Source: Streptantibioticus ferralitis (GTDB taxonomy: Bacteria > Actinomycetota > Actinomycetes > Streptomycetales > Streptomycetaceae). Taken from it: 64,000 nt of DNA. Positions 46,384-56,088 of the stretch are shown here, in pieces. How positions within the stretch are numbered: the first letter of the stretch is position 1; each line of letters starts with the position of its first letter. Below the pieces are notes generated by a model. That model did no database searches and was not told where the DNA came from. It worked only from the letters and a program-made list of their open reading frames with translations. The stretch spans positions 1-64,000 of the forward strand of contig NZ_JARHTQ010000001.1 of the NCBI RefSeq assembly GCF_029223525.1. Reading direction: 5' to 3'. The position numbers and the translations under genes are program-made.

Positions 46384-46489
46384 GATTCTGCCCCCAAGGG
46401 TCCAAGTCAGCCCATCCGCTGTCGGATTGGCTCGGACTGGTTCCATTCTCCCAGGGGGGTCTGACAATCGAGGGTGCCGGAACGGGCCT

Positions 46490-48676
46490 TCAGCCCTTCT
46501 CCAGATACTCCTCGCGGGAGGCGTCGACCAGGCTGTCCAAAGCGCTCAACAGGTCGGGATGACCGGTCAGTTCGGGGTCGGCCGCGACCAGGGCGGTGGC
46601 CTCCTCGCGGGCCGCCTCGATCACGTCCACGTCGTCGATGACGGCGAGCATCCGCAACGACGACCGGGTGCCGGACTGCGCCTGTCCCAGCACATCGCCC
46701 TCGCGGCGCTGCTCCAGATCGATACGGGACAGCTCGAAGCCGTCCAGTGTGCCGGCGACCGCGTCCAGCCGCGCCCTCGCCGCACTCGCCTCGGGCATCT
46801 CGGTGACCAGCAGGCACAGGCCCGCCGCGCTGCCCCGGCCGACCCGGCCGCGCAACTGGTGCAGTTGGGAGACGCCGAACCGATCGGCGTCCATGATCAC
46901 CATCGCGGTTGCGTTCGGCACGTTCACCCCGACCTCGATGACGGTGGTGGCGACCAGCACGTCCACCTGCCCGGCCGCGAAGCGCCGCATCACGTCGTCC
47001 TTGGCGTCCGGCGCCATCCGGCCGTGCAGCACCTCCACCCGCAGCCCGTGCAGCGGGCCCTTGGCGATCTGCTCGGCGATGTCGAGCACCGCCAGCGCGG
47101 GACGGCGCTCGGCCTCGTCCTCCGGCGACTTCTGCTTCGGCTCCTCCTCGTCGCCGATGCGCGGGCACACCGCGTACGCCTGGTGCCCGGCCTCGACCTC
47201 CTCCCGTACCCGCTCCCAGGCGCGGGTGAGGAAGTGCGGCTTGTCCTTCGCCGGTACGACATGCGTGGCGATCGGGGAGCGTCCCGCGGGCAACTGGTCC
47301 AGTACCGAGGTCTCCAGATCGCCGAAGACGGTCATGGCGACCGTGCGCGGGATCGGGGTTGCGGTCATCACCAGCAGATGCGGGGGCTGTGTGCCCTTGC
47401 CGCGCAGCGCGTCGCGCTGTTCGACCCCGAAGCGGTGCTGCTCGTCGACGACGACCAGGCCGAGGTCGTGGAACTGGACGGTGTCCTCGATCAGCGCATG
47501 GGTGCCGATGACGATCCCGGCCTCCCCGGTGACCAGGTCGAGCAGCGCCTGGCGGCGGGCGGCGGTCCCCATGGAACCGGTCAGCAGGACGACCTTGGTC
47601 CCGACGTCGGAGCCGCCGAGCATGCCCGCCTCGGCCAGCTCGCCCATCATCTCGGTGATCGAGCGGTGGTGCTGCTGGGCGAGGACCTCGGTGGGCGCCA
47701 GCATCGCGGCCTGCCCGCCGGAGTCGACCACGGCGAGCATCGCGCGCAGCGCGACCAGCGTCTTGCCGGAGCCGACCTCGCCCTGGAGCAGCCGGTGCAT
47801 GGGGTGCTCGGTCGCCAGGTCGGCGAAGATCTCCGTGCTGACCGCGCGCTGCCCCTCGGTGAGGGTGAACGGCAGCTTGGCGTCGAAGGCGCTCAGCAAC
47901 CCGGCCTCGCTCGGCACCCGCGCGACGGCGGGCAGGCTGGCGTCCGCCGCCCGTCGCCGGGCCAGCGCGACCTGCAGCACGAACGCCTCGTCCCACTTCA
48001 GGCGTTCGCGCGCGTCCGCGATATCGGCCTTGGTACGCGGCCGGTGCACCTTCTCCAGGGCCTCGGGCAGCGGGGCCAGGCCGCGCGCGGTCCGCAGCGT
48101 CTCGGGCAGCGGTTCGCCGATGCCCGTCCAGCCGGTCGCCTGCAGCGAGTTGAGCGCGGTGTCGACGGACTGGGCGATCTGCCAGGACGCGATCTGCTTG
48201 CACGCCGGGTAGAGCGGCAGCAGCCGGTTCGCGAACGCGTCCACGGCCTCCTGGCCGTCCTCGACGTCGAGCAACTGGTAGTCGGGGTGGGCGAGTTGGC
48301 GCACCCGGTTGAAGACCGTCACCTTGCCCGCGAACATCCCTCGGCGGCCCGGCAGCAGCTTCTGGTGGTGGAAGTGCGCGGCCTTGTTGAAGAAGACCAG
48401 GGTCAGCGAGCCGCTGCCGTCGGTGACCACGACTTCCAGGCGCACGCCCTTGCCGTGGTTGTAGGTCTTCTTCTCGGCCTTGGCGACCCGCGCGACGACG
48501 GTGACGTGCTCGTCCAGCGGGAGGTCGGCGAGCCGGGTCAGCTCGCCGCGCTCGGCGTACCTGCGCGGATAGTGGTGCAGCAGATCGCCGACGGTGTGCA
48601 GGTCGAGGTGGTCGGCGAGCACCTTCGCGGTGCGGTCACCGACGACCTTGCGCAGGGATTCGTCCAGGGCAGCCAT
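46490..48676 (-). CDS. recG: ATP-dependent DNA helicase RecG
   Basis: RecG remodels stalled replication forks and Holliday junctions. The 728-aa protein has the N-terminal wedge/OB-fold domain (HVTVVARVAKAEKKTYNHGK), Walker A QGEVGSGKTLVALRAMLAVV, the DEQH box LVVVDEQHRFGVEQRDALR, motif III TATPIPRTVAMTVFGDLE, motif V ATTVIEVGVNVPNATAMVI and motif VI QLHQLRGRVGRGS. Start ATG at 48676. It follows the DAK2/FakA-like gene after 38 bases, a gene pair also common in Firmicutes. Confidence 0.96.
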   Translation of the reverse strand: MAALDESLRKVVGDRTAKVLADHLDLHTVGDLLHHYPRRYAERGELTRLADLPLDEHVTVVARVAKAEKKTYNHGKGVRLEVVVTDGSGSLTLVFFNKAAHFHHQKLLPGRRGMFAGKVTVFNRVRQLAHPDYQLLDVEDGQEAVDAFANRLLPLYPACKQIASWQIAQSVDTALNSLQATGWTGIGEPLPETLRTARGLAPLPEALEKVHRPRTKADIADARERLKWDEAFVLQVALARRRAADASLPAVARVPSEAGLLSAFDAKLPFTLTEGQRAVSTEIFADLATEHPMHRLLQGEVGSGKTLVALRAMLAVVDSGGQAAMLAPTEVLAQQHHRSITEMMGELAEAGMLGGSDVGTKVVLLTGSMGTAARRQALLDLVTGEAGIVIGTHALIEDTVQFHDLGLVVVDEQHRFGVEQRDALRGKGTQPPHLLVMTATPIPRTVAMTVFGDLETSVLDQLPAGRSPIATHVVPAKDKPHFLTRAWERVREEVEAGHQAYAVCPRIGDEEEPKQKSPEDEAERRPALAVLDIAEQIAKGPLHGLRVEVLHGRMAPDAKDDVMRRFAAGQVDVLVATTVIEVGVNVPNATAMVIMDADRFGVSQLHQLRGRVGRGSAAGLCLLVTEMPEASAARARLDAVAGTLDGFELSRIDLEQRREGDVLGQAQSGTRSSLRMLAVIDDVDVIEAAREEATALVAADPELTGHPDLLSALDSLVDASREEYLEKG

Positions 48677-48714
48677 CGCTGTCCATCTTGGCGCACGGCT
48701 GTGACAACGCGCGT

Positions 48715-50385
48715 TTACTCGACACCGATGAGCAGCAGGCGGCTGCCCTGCCCGCCCGTGTAGACCACTGTGTCCACCGCCAGGTGGCGGTCGTGCACAT
48801 GGGCCCGCAGCCGGTCCGCGAGGTCGTGCGGGGCGTCCTCGCCCAGGACGAAGGTGACCATCTCGCCGCCCGCGGCGAGCATCCGGTCGAGCACGGTGAC
48901 CGCGGTGTGCACGGGGTCACCGCCGATGACCGCCACATCGCCGTCGATCAGGCCGAGCGTGTCCCCGGCCTGGCAGACGCCCGCCATGGTCCACGACTCG
49001 TGCTCGGCGACGGCCAGTTCGGCGTAGCGGGTGGCCCCGGCGGCCGCCGTCATCGCCACCACGTCCTCGTCGAACCGGCGGGACGGCTGGTGCACGGCGA
49101 GCGCCGCGATGCCCTGGACGACGGACCGGGTGGGAATCAGCGCGACCCGCACACCGTCGGTGCGGACCCGCTCGGCCGCCGCCGCGACGGTGTGCCGCAA
49201 CTCGTCGTCGTTGGGCAGCAGTACCGCCTCACGGGCTCCCGACTGCCGGATGGCCTGCGCGATCTCGCCGCTGGCCAGCGGTTCGCCGGGGCGCGAGGGG
49301 ACGACGACGGCCCCGGCCTGGGTGCACAGCGCGGCCACCCCGTCGCCCTCGACCACGGCGACGATCGCCCGGCGCACCGGTGCCGCGGGCCGGGCCGCCG
49401 CTCCTTGGGCCGCGTCGCCGAAGTGGGTGATGCGGATGCGGTACGGCCGCCCCGCCTCGACCCCGGCCTCGACGGCGGCGCCCGCGTCGTCGACATGGAC
49501 GTGCACGTTCCACAGGCCGTCGCCGCCGACCACGACAAGGCAGTCGCCCAGCGCGTCCAGCTGGGTCTTCAGCCGGTCGACCGCCTGGTCGGGGGCCTCC
49601 AGCAGGTAGATGACCTCGAAGGCGGGGCCGCCCGGGACCGCGTGCGGGTCACCGGTCGCGTCGCCGCCGCAGCTCGCGCAGCCGTACGGGACCAGCGGCG
49701 GGTGCAGGCCCGGGGAGGCGGGCAGCCGGTCGGGGACGTCCCCGCAGAGCGCCTCGGCGAGCGCCCCCAGCACCGCGACCAGACCGCGCCCGCCCGCGTC
49801 CACCACCCCGGCCCGGCCGAGCACGTCGAGCTGTGCGGGAGTACGGGCCAGCGCGGCGCGCGCGCCCTGGTACGCGGCGGTGGCGACCGCCACCAGCTCG
49901 TCGGCCCCGTGCGTGCCGGGCTCCCCCTCGGCGCAGGCTGCGGCGTCGGCCGCCGCGGTGGCGACGGTGAGCATCGTGCCCTCGACCGGATGCGCGACCG
50001 CCTGGTACGCCGATCCGGCGGCGGCCCGCAGCGCCGTGCGCAGCCCGGCGGCGTCGGGTCGCTCGGCCAGCACCTCGCTCATCGCCCGGAGCAGCTGCGC
50101 GAGGATGGTGCCGGAGTTGCCGCAGGCCCCGATGAGCGCGCCGTGTGCCATGGTCCGTACCGCCTCGGCCACCCCGGGAGTGCTGCCGGAGGCGGCGTAG
50201 CCGTCGAAGACGGCGTCCACGGACTGGGCGGCGGACTCGACGGTCAGGTAGAGGTTGGTGCCGGTGTCGCCGTCCGCGACCGGGTACACGTTGATCGCGT
50301 CGATCTCCTCGCGCGCCTGGCCGAGCGCCCGCAGGGCCAGACGGCACCAGGTGCGCACCGCGGCGGCGTCGAGCGTGTGCGGCAC
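48715..50385 (-). CDS. DAK2 domain protein, FakA-like
   Basis: A protein of about 556 aa of the FakA/YloV family. In Firmicutes FakA phosphorylates fatty acids carried by FakB (DegV). The N-terminal DhaL/DAK2 domain shows EIDAINVYPVADGDTGTNLY with the Mg-binding aspartates and ALIGACGNSGTILAQLLRAM. The middle domain (EVIYLLEAPDQAVDRLKTQL, WNVHVHVDDAGAAVEAGV) and the C-terminal DegV-like domain follow. The GTG start at 50385 has GGAGGA upstream; the longer in-frame extension is arginine-rich and not credible. An unusual Cys-x-x-Cys (GCASCGGDATG) lies near residue 230. Located directly before recG. Confidence 0.9.
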   Translation of the reverse strand: MPHTLDAAAVRTWCRLALRALGQAREEIDAINVYPVADGDTGTNLYLTVESAAQSVDAVFDGYAASGSTPGVAEAVRTMAHGALIGACGNSGTILAQLLRAMSEVLAERPDAAGLRTALRAAAGSAYQAVAHPVEGTMLTVATAAADAAACAEGEPGTHGADELVAVATAAYQGARAALARTPAQLDVLGRAGVVDAGGRGLVAVLGALAEALCGDVPDRLPASPGLHPPLVPYGCASCGGDATGDPHAVPGGPAFEVIYLLEAPDQAVDRLKTQLDALGDCLVVVGGDGLWNVHVHVDDAGAAVEAGVEAGRPYRIRITHFGDAAQGAAARPAAPVRRAIVAVVEGDGVAALCTQAGAVVVPSRPGEPLASGEIAQAIRQSGAREAVLLPNDDELRHTVAAAAERVRTDGVRVALIPTRSVVQGIAALAVHQPSRRFDEDVVAMTAAAGATRYAELAVAEHESWTMAGVCQAGDTLGLIDGDVAVIGGDPVHTAVTVLDRMLAAGGEMVTFVLGEDAPHDLADRLRAHVHDRHLAVDTVVYTGGQGSRLLLIGVE

Positions 50386-50456
50386 CGGTTTCCTCCTGTG
50401 GGGCGGCCGACGTGTGGCACCCGACAGTAGTGGCGTGCGCAGGAGCAGCGACCCGT

Positions 50457-50490
50457 AGGGCCTTGTTCGACGGTGGCGGCGGCGTGCCCC
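50457..50490 (+). repeat. Dispersed repeat family B, degenerate copy
   Basis: AGGGCCTTGTTCGACGGTGG then CGGCGGCGTGCCCC, related to the copies at 26664 and 44557. It lies in the divergent intergenic region between the FakA-like gene and rpmB. Confidence 0.5.
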
Positions 50491-50559
50491 GGTCGGCGGA
50501 CGGCTCGCGGCGGGGTCCGTCGCGACCATGGTAGTTTTTCTGTACGGGAGCAGGCGTTG

Positions 50560-50614
50560 TATGCTGCTCCGGTTGCCCGACACCAGTCGGGCCTTTCTCT
50601 CGGTCCCACCGAGA
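50560..50614 (+). promoter_or_regulatory. rpmB promoter -10 and structured leader
   Basis: A TATGCT -10 (50560-50565) is followed by two consecutive hairpins in the presumed leader. The first is GCCCGAC-ACCA-GTCGGGC (50575-50592), directly followed by CTTTCTCT. The second is TCTCGGT-CCC-ACCGAGA (50598-50614). The first looks like a transcription attenuator. rpmB starts 38 bases later. Confidence 0.5.
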
Positions 50615-50652
50615 ACTCACCGTACGTGCATCTGAAGTCTTTGGAGTGACCC

Positions 50653-50838
50653 GTGGCTGCCAACTGCGACGTCTGCGGCAAGGGGCCGGGCTTCGGCAAC
50701 AACATCTCCCACTCGCACCGCCGTACGCGCCGTCGTTGGAACCCCAACATCCAGACGGTGCGCGCTGTGGTCGGTCGGACGCCGAAGCGCCTCAATGTCT
50801 GCACCTCGTGCATCAAGGCCGGCAAGGTCGCGCGCTGA
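50653..50838 (+). CDS. rpmB: 50S ribosomal protein L28 (zinc-binding form)
   Basis: Ribosomal protein L28, 61 aa from a GTG with TGGAGTG upstream. The sequence is typical: [56 protein letters not shown]. The two CxxC pairs show the zinc-dependent C+ form. It is monocistronic, with a structured leader and a strong bidirectional terminator downstream. Confidence 0.97.
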   Translation: MAANCDVCGKGPGFGNNISHSHRRTRRRWNPNIQTVRAVVGRTPKRLNVCTSCIKAGKVAR

Positions 50839-50877
50839 CGTCCACCGCGTCGTCGTAGTGCAGCCCTGCGGCTGATC

Positions 50878-50912
50878 AAAAACCGGTCCACCTTGCGGTG
50901 GGCCGGTTTTTT
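50878..50912. terminator. Rho-independent terminator, rpmB / thiD
   Basis: AAAAACCGGTCCACC (50878-50892) pairs with GGTGGGCCGGTTTTTT (50897-50912) around TTGC with one mismatch. The A-tract and U-tract flanks suit termination from both the rpmB and the thiD side. Confidence 0.92.
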
Positions 50913-50925
50913 GCCGTTCGGGCGC

Positions 50926-51714
50926 TCAACGCCACTGCCAGGCGTGGTCGACCGGCCCGATCCCGGCGCCCAGCGGGAAGCCGGCGGCGATGGCCCCGGT
51001 CACATAGCGCTTGGCGGATCCCACGGCCTCGGGGACGCCCACGCCCTGGGCGAGGTACGTGGCGATGGCGCTGGCCAGGGTGCAGCCGGTGCCGTGGGTA
51101 TGGCGGTTTTCGTGGCGGGTGGCGCGGAACCAGTGCTCATCGGTTCCGTCGGAGAGCAGATCCACCGGTGCGCCGGGCAGATGGCCGCCCTTGATCAGCG
51201 CCCAGCGCGGCCCGAGGGCCAGGATGGCCCGCGCGGCGTCCGGCAGGTCCGACTCCCCGGTCACCTTGACGCCGGTGAGCTGTTCGACCTCGTCCAGGTT
51301 GGGGGTGGCGACGGTCGCGGTGGGCAGTAGCCGGGTGCGTACCGATTCCAGCGCCTCGGTGGCCAGCAGCGTGTCACCGTGCTTGGAGACGCCGACCGGG
51401 TCGACGACGACCGGGGCTTCGAGTCCGTCCAGCAGTTCGGCGACGGTGCGCACCAGTTCCGCGGAGGAGAGCATGCCGGTCTTGACCGCCTGGACCCCGA
51501 TGTCGTCGACGACGCTGCGGAATTGGGCGCGCACGGCCTCCGCGGGCAGTTCCCAGGCGCCCTGCACCCCGAGCGAGTTCTGCGCGGTCACCGCGGTGAT
51601 CACGCTCATGCCGTGCGCACCGAGCGCCTGCATCGTCTTCAGGTCGGCCTGGATGCCCGCGCCGCCACCGGAGTCGGAACCGGCGACGGTCAGGACACGT
51701 GGAGGAATCCTCAT
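50926..51714 (-). CDS. thiD: Hydroxymethylpyrimidine/phosphomethylpyrimidine kinase
   Basis: ThiD phosphorylates HMP and HMP-P in thiamine synthesis. The ribokinase-like protein is 262 aa from the ATG at 51714 ([20 protein letters not shown]). Substrate-binding [31 protein letters not shown]-like [13 protein letters not shown], and the anion hole/catalytic Asp region [20 protein letters not shown] are present. It ends at the shared terminator and lies near thiL on the same strand, 147 bases apart. No TPP riboswitch was seen upstream. Confidence 0.93.
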   Translation of the reverse strand: MRIPPRVLTVAGSDSGGGAGIQADLKTMQALGAHGMSVITAVTAQNSLGVQGAWELPAEAVRAQFRSVVDDIGVQAVKTGMLSSAELVRTVAELLDGLEAPVVVDPVGVSKHGDTLLATEALESVRTRLLPTATVATPNLDEVEQLTGVKVTGESDLPDAARAILALGPRWALIKGGHLPGAPVDLLSDGTDEHWFRATRHENRHTHGTGCTLASAIATYLAQGVGVPEAVGSAKRYVTGAIAAGFPLGAGIGPVDHAWQWR

Positions 51715-51861
51715 AACGACCGAACCTAGCCGGTCAACGTTCAACGGCCCGTAAACGGGCAGCGAACGTCAGGCCTTCCGGCGGATCTCACATCCGGTCG
51801 CGGGCCCGCGGGCACACAAAGCCGCTGGACGCACCGGTAACCCGGCGCGGCCCGCGGGACC

Positions 51862-52821
51862 CTACTCCCCGAAGTGGTCGAAGCCTCCGGCCCGCTCCCA
51901 GGGCGCGCCGTCCACCGTCACCTGTGGCCCGGCCGTGCCCGCCGCCAGTACCTCGCCGATCACCCGCCAGCGCGCGGGCAGCTTGGCGTCGGGCGGGAAC
52001 GTCGCCACGATCGCGTGGTCCTCTCCCCCGGTGAGCACCCACTGCAGCGGATCGACACCGACCGCCTGGCCGATGTCCTTCATCTGCGCGGGTACGTCGA
52101 TGTCGCCGGACTTCAGGTCGATGCGGACACCACTGGCCGTGGCGATGTGTCCGAGGTCGGCCACCAGGCCGTCGCTGACGTCGGTCATCGCCGTCGCGCC
52201 CAGATCGGCGGCGGCCGGGCCCGCGTGGTACGGCGGTTCCGGTCGCCGGTGCGCCTCGACGAAGGCGCGAGGGCTGCGGAAGCCGCGGGACAACACCGCG
52301 AATCCAGCCGCCGACCACCCCAACCAGCCGGTGACCGCCACCATGTCACCGGGCCGGGCGCCGGACCGGGTGACGGGCTGGCGATTGCGCAGGTCACCCA
52401 GCGCCGTGATGGCCACGGTGATGGTTTCTCCACGCACCACATCACCGCCGACCACGGCCGCGCCCGCCACGTCGCACTCGTCGCGCAGCCCGTCCATCAG
52501 TTCCATCGGCCAGGTCGCCGGCAGTTCCGCGGGAACGACCAGGCCGAGCAGCAGCGCGGTGGGTACGGCTCCCATGGCCGCGATATCGGCGAGATTCTGC
52601 GCCGCCGCTTTGCGGCCGACGTCATAGGCTGTGGACCAGTCCCGCCGGAAGTGCCGCCCCTCAAGCAGTACATCCGTGCTGGCCACCACCCGCCGGTCGG
52701 GCGCGGCCACCACAGCCGCGTCGTCGCCGGGCCCCAGCCGAACGGCCGGGGTGGCGGTGAGCCGGGAGGTCAACTCCCTGATGAGCCCGAACTCCCCCAG
52801 CTCACCCACGGTCCCCTTCAT
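51862..52821 (-). CDS. thiL: Thiamine-monophosphate kinase
   Basis: ThiL makes the active cofactor TPP from TMP. The 319-aa protein starts MKGTVGELGEFGLIRELTSR and has the metal/nucleotide motifs VRLGPGDDAAVVAAPDRR, STDVLLEGRHFRRDWSTAYD, KAAAQNLADIAAMGAVPTAL, AVTGWLGWSAAGFAVL and DVSDGLVADLGHIATAS. All conserved aspartates are visible. thiD follows 147 bases downstream on the same strand. Confidence 0.94.
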   Translation of the reverse strand: MKGTVGELGEFGLIRELTSRLTATPAVRLGPGDDAAVVAAPDRRVVASTDVLLEGRHFRRDWSTAYDVGRKAAAQNLADIAAMGAVPTALLLGLVVPAELPATWPMELMDGLRDECDVAGAAVVGGDVVRGETITVAITALGDLRNRQPVTRSGARPGDMVAVTGWLGWSAAGFAVLSRGFRSPRAFVEAHRRPEPPYHAGPAAADLGATAMTDVSDGLVADLGHIATASGVRIDLKSGDIDVPAQMKDIGQAVGVDPLQWVLTGGEDHAIVATFPPDAKLPARWRVIGEVLAAGTAGPQVTVDGAPWERAGGFDHFGE

Positions 52822-53063
52822 CCCACTCGCTCCTTCAGCAACACCTTGTGCAACGCAGTCCCCTTCACCCGCGGGCCGTCGGCCGCCTTGGCCGTCGGCT
52901 CGTCAATCCGCCGCACAGGAACGTCCCCCATAGCCTTAAGGCCATGGGAAGTGCCCCCTTCGCCGCGCCGTGCGCGCCGCGCGGGTCTCCCCGCTGCACG
53001 CGACGACGCGGTACGGTTGCCGTCCCCTTCCCACATGATCCTCGTAGCCGCCGTGGAGGTTCC

Positions 53064-53297
53064 GTGGTACAGGCGTACATCCTGATCCAGACCGAGGTCG
53101 GCAAAGCCTCGGCCGTAGCGGAGGTGATCTCCAGCATCCCCGGAGTCATGATGGCCGAGGACGTCACCGGTCCATACGACGTGATCGTGCGCGCCCAAGC
53201 GGAGACAGTGGATGAACTGGGTCGCATGGTGGTCGCCAAGGTCCAGCAAGTGGACGGCATCACCCGCACTCTGACCTGCCCGGTCGTCCATCTGTAG
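53064..53297 (+). CDS. AsnC/Lrp effector-domain (RAM) protein without HTH
   Basis: A 77-aa protein that is only the ligand-binding RAM domain of the Lrp/AsnC family: MVQAYILIQTEVGKASAVAE, ITSIPGV-like ISSIPGVMMAEDVTGPYDVI, and DGITRTLTCPVVHL. The DNA-binding domain is absent, and nothing upstream in frame could supply it. The GTG at 53064 has GGAGG 4-5 bases upstream. Such stand-alone domains bind amino acids and may act through hetero-oligomers. The partner is unknown. Confidence 0.88.
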   Translation: MVQAYILIQTEVGKASAVAEVISSIPGVMMAEDVTGPYDVIVRAQAETVDELGRMVVAKVQQVDGITRTLTCPVVHL

Positions 53298-53316
53298 CCC
53301 CGCCTATGCTCGGTCG

Positions 53317-53853
53317 GTGAGCTCATCCACCCGCCGGCCGCACCGTTTGTCCAAGTTGTTCCGACTGGCTCGCCTTTATGACTCACTGCCCGTTGCCGCC
53401 GTTCTACTGGCGGCGACGGGCTGTTCGTCCAACGCCTCGTACATCGTTGCGGTGCCGACCCCTTCGGCCGCCCAGGCAGCGGTGTGCCGTGCGCTGCACA
53501 ACGCGCTGCCGAAGACGGTCAACGGGCTGGCCCGGCATCCCACCAGCCCGGCGTCGGACTTCACCGCCGCGTGGGGCGACCCCGCCATCGTGCTGCGCTG
53601 CGGCGTGCCCACACCCGATGTCCTCAACTCCGGCAGCGAACATTACAACCCGACCACCGAGGCGGCGTCGATCAACGGCGTGGACTGGCTGCCGGAAAAG
53701 CAGTCGGACGGCAGCGTGCGCAACACCACCACGTTGCGCAAGGCGTTCGTGGAAGTGACAATCCCGGCGAAGTACACCGGACCGTACGGTGACATCAGTG
53801 CGCTCACCGATCTCGCCGACGCCGTCAAGAAGTCGGACCCGCCGGGGCTTTAA
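53317..53853 (+). CDS. DUF3515 family putative lipoprotein
   Basis: A 178-aa actinobacterial DUF3515 protein. After about 20 basic residues a signal segment (DSLPVAAVLLAATGC) ends in a cysteine at about residue 36 that fits a lipobox (LAATGC), so membrane-anchored export is likely. The mature domain has VCRALHNALPKTVNGLARHP, WGDPAIVLRCGVPTPDVL, and a conserved VDWLPEKQSDGSVRNTTTLR. It begins 19 bases after the AsnC-domain gene and may be co-transcribed with it. Function unknown. Confidence 0.85.
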   Translation: MSSSTRRPHRLSKLFRLARLYDSLPVAAVLLAATGCSSNASYIVAVPTPSAAQAAVCRALHNALPKTVNGLARHPTSPASDFTAAWGDPAIVLRCGVPTPDVLNSGSEHYNPTTEAASINGVDWLPEKQSDGSVRNTTTLRKAFVEVTIPAKYTGPYGDISALTDLADAVKKSDPPGL

Positions 53854-53891
53854 CGGCTGGTCGCCACCGATGCCCCGGCGGTACGGCGCAC

Positions 53892-55049
<1,158 letters not shown>

Positions 55050-55083
55050 GTCGCTGTGACCCTACCGTTCGGTTCCGGACAGA

Positions 55084-56088
55084 CTAGCGACGCTCGGCTT
55101 TGGCGGACCGCGACATCAGCTCCTTGAGCGCCACGAGCGGCGGTTTGCCCTCGTGCACGATCTCCACCACGGTCTCGGTGATCGGCACCTCGACACCGTG
55201 TCGACGGGCCAGATCCAGCACGGATTCACAGGATTTGACGCCTTCCGCGGTCTGCTTGGTCACCGCGACCGTCTCCTCCAGCGTCATACCGCGGCCGAGG
55301 TTGCGGCCGAAGGTGTTGTTCCGGGAGAGCGGCGAGGAGCAGGTCGCGACCAGGTCACCCAGACCGGCGAGGCCCGCGAAGGTGTGCGCGTCGGCGCCCA
55401 TCGCCAAGCCGAGACGCGTGGTTTCGGCCAGTCCGCGGGTGATCAACGACGCCTTGGCGTTGTCGCCGAGCCCCATGCCGTCGGCGATGCCGACCGCGAG
55501 CGCGATGACATTCTTCACGGCTCCGCCGAGTTCGCAACCGACCACGTCGGTGTTGGTGTAGGGCCGGAAGTACGCGGTGTGACAGGCCGCCTGCAGCCGC
55601 TGGGCGACCGCCTCGTCGCGACAGGCGACCACCGAGGCGGCGGGCTGCCGGGCCGCGATCTCCTTGGCCAAGTTGGGCCCTGACAGCACCGCGACGCGCT
55701 CCGGACCGGCCTTGGCCACCTCCTCGATCACCTCGCTCATCCGCTTGGCGGTGCCGAGTTCAACGCCCTTCATCAGGCTGACCAGGACCGCGTCGGGCGG
55801 CAGCAGGGGGGCCCACTCGGTGAGGTTGGCGCGCAGCGTCTGGGACGGTACGGCGAGGATCACGAACTCCGCGTCGCGCGCCGCCTCCGCCGGGTCGGTG
55901 GTGGCCCGTACCCCGGGCGGCAGTTCGACGCCCGGCAGGTAGTCGGGATTGGTGCCGGTGCTGTTGATGGCATCGACGGGGGCGGCGCGGCGACCCCACA
56001 GGGTCACCTCGCAGCCGGCGTCGGCGAGGATCATCGCGAAGGCCGTGCCCCAGGATCCGGTGCCGTACACCGCGCAGCGCGTCGTCAC
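55084..56088 (-). CDS. gpsA: Glycerol-3-phosphate dehydrogenase [NAD(P)+]
   Basis: Reduces dihydroxyacetone phosphate to sn-glycerol-3-phosphate for phospholipid synthesis. The 334-aa protein has the Rossmann motif YGTGSWGTAFAMILADAGCE, ILAVPSQTLRANLTEWAP, VLSGPNLAKEIAARQPAASV, and the catalytic-lysine region CELGGAVKNVIALAVGIADG then NAKASLITRGLAE. The GTG start abuts the plsC stop with no gap. With plsC it forms the first two steps towards phosphatidic acid, so the order is functionally coherent. Confidence 0.95.
   Translation of the reverse strand: MTTRCAVYGTGSWGTAFAMILADAGCEVTLWGRRAAPVDAINSTGTNPDYLPGVELPPGVRATTDPAEAARDAEFVILAVPSQTLRANLTEWAPLLPPDAVLVSLMKGVELGTAKRMSEVIEEVAKAGPERVAVLSGPNLAKEIAARQPAASVVACRDEAVAQRLQAACHTAYFRPYTNTDVVGCELGGAVKNVIALAVGIADGMGLGDNAKASLITRGLAETTRLGLAMGADAHTFAGLAGLGDLVATCSSPLSRNNTFGRNLGRGMTLEETVAVTKQTAEGVKSCESVLDLARRHGVEVPITETVVEIVHEGKPPLVALKELMSRSAKAERR

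Noticed and set aside
46382-48763. Very long plus-strand open frames opposite recG and similar ones opposite sip genes, proS, ffh, smc and leuC
   Set aside because: They are antisense to well-recognised genes and have the composition expected from GC-rich third positions; none resembles a protein family.
50926-52821. TPP riboswitch upstream of thiD or thiL
   Set aside because: The conserved TPP aptamer core could not be found in either upstream region.
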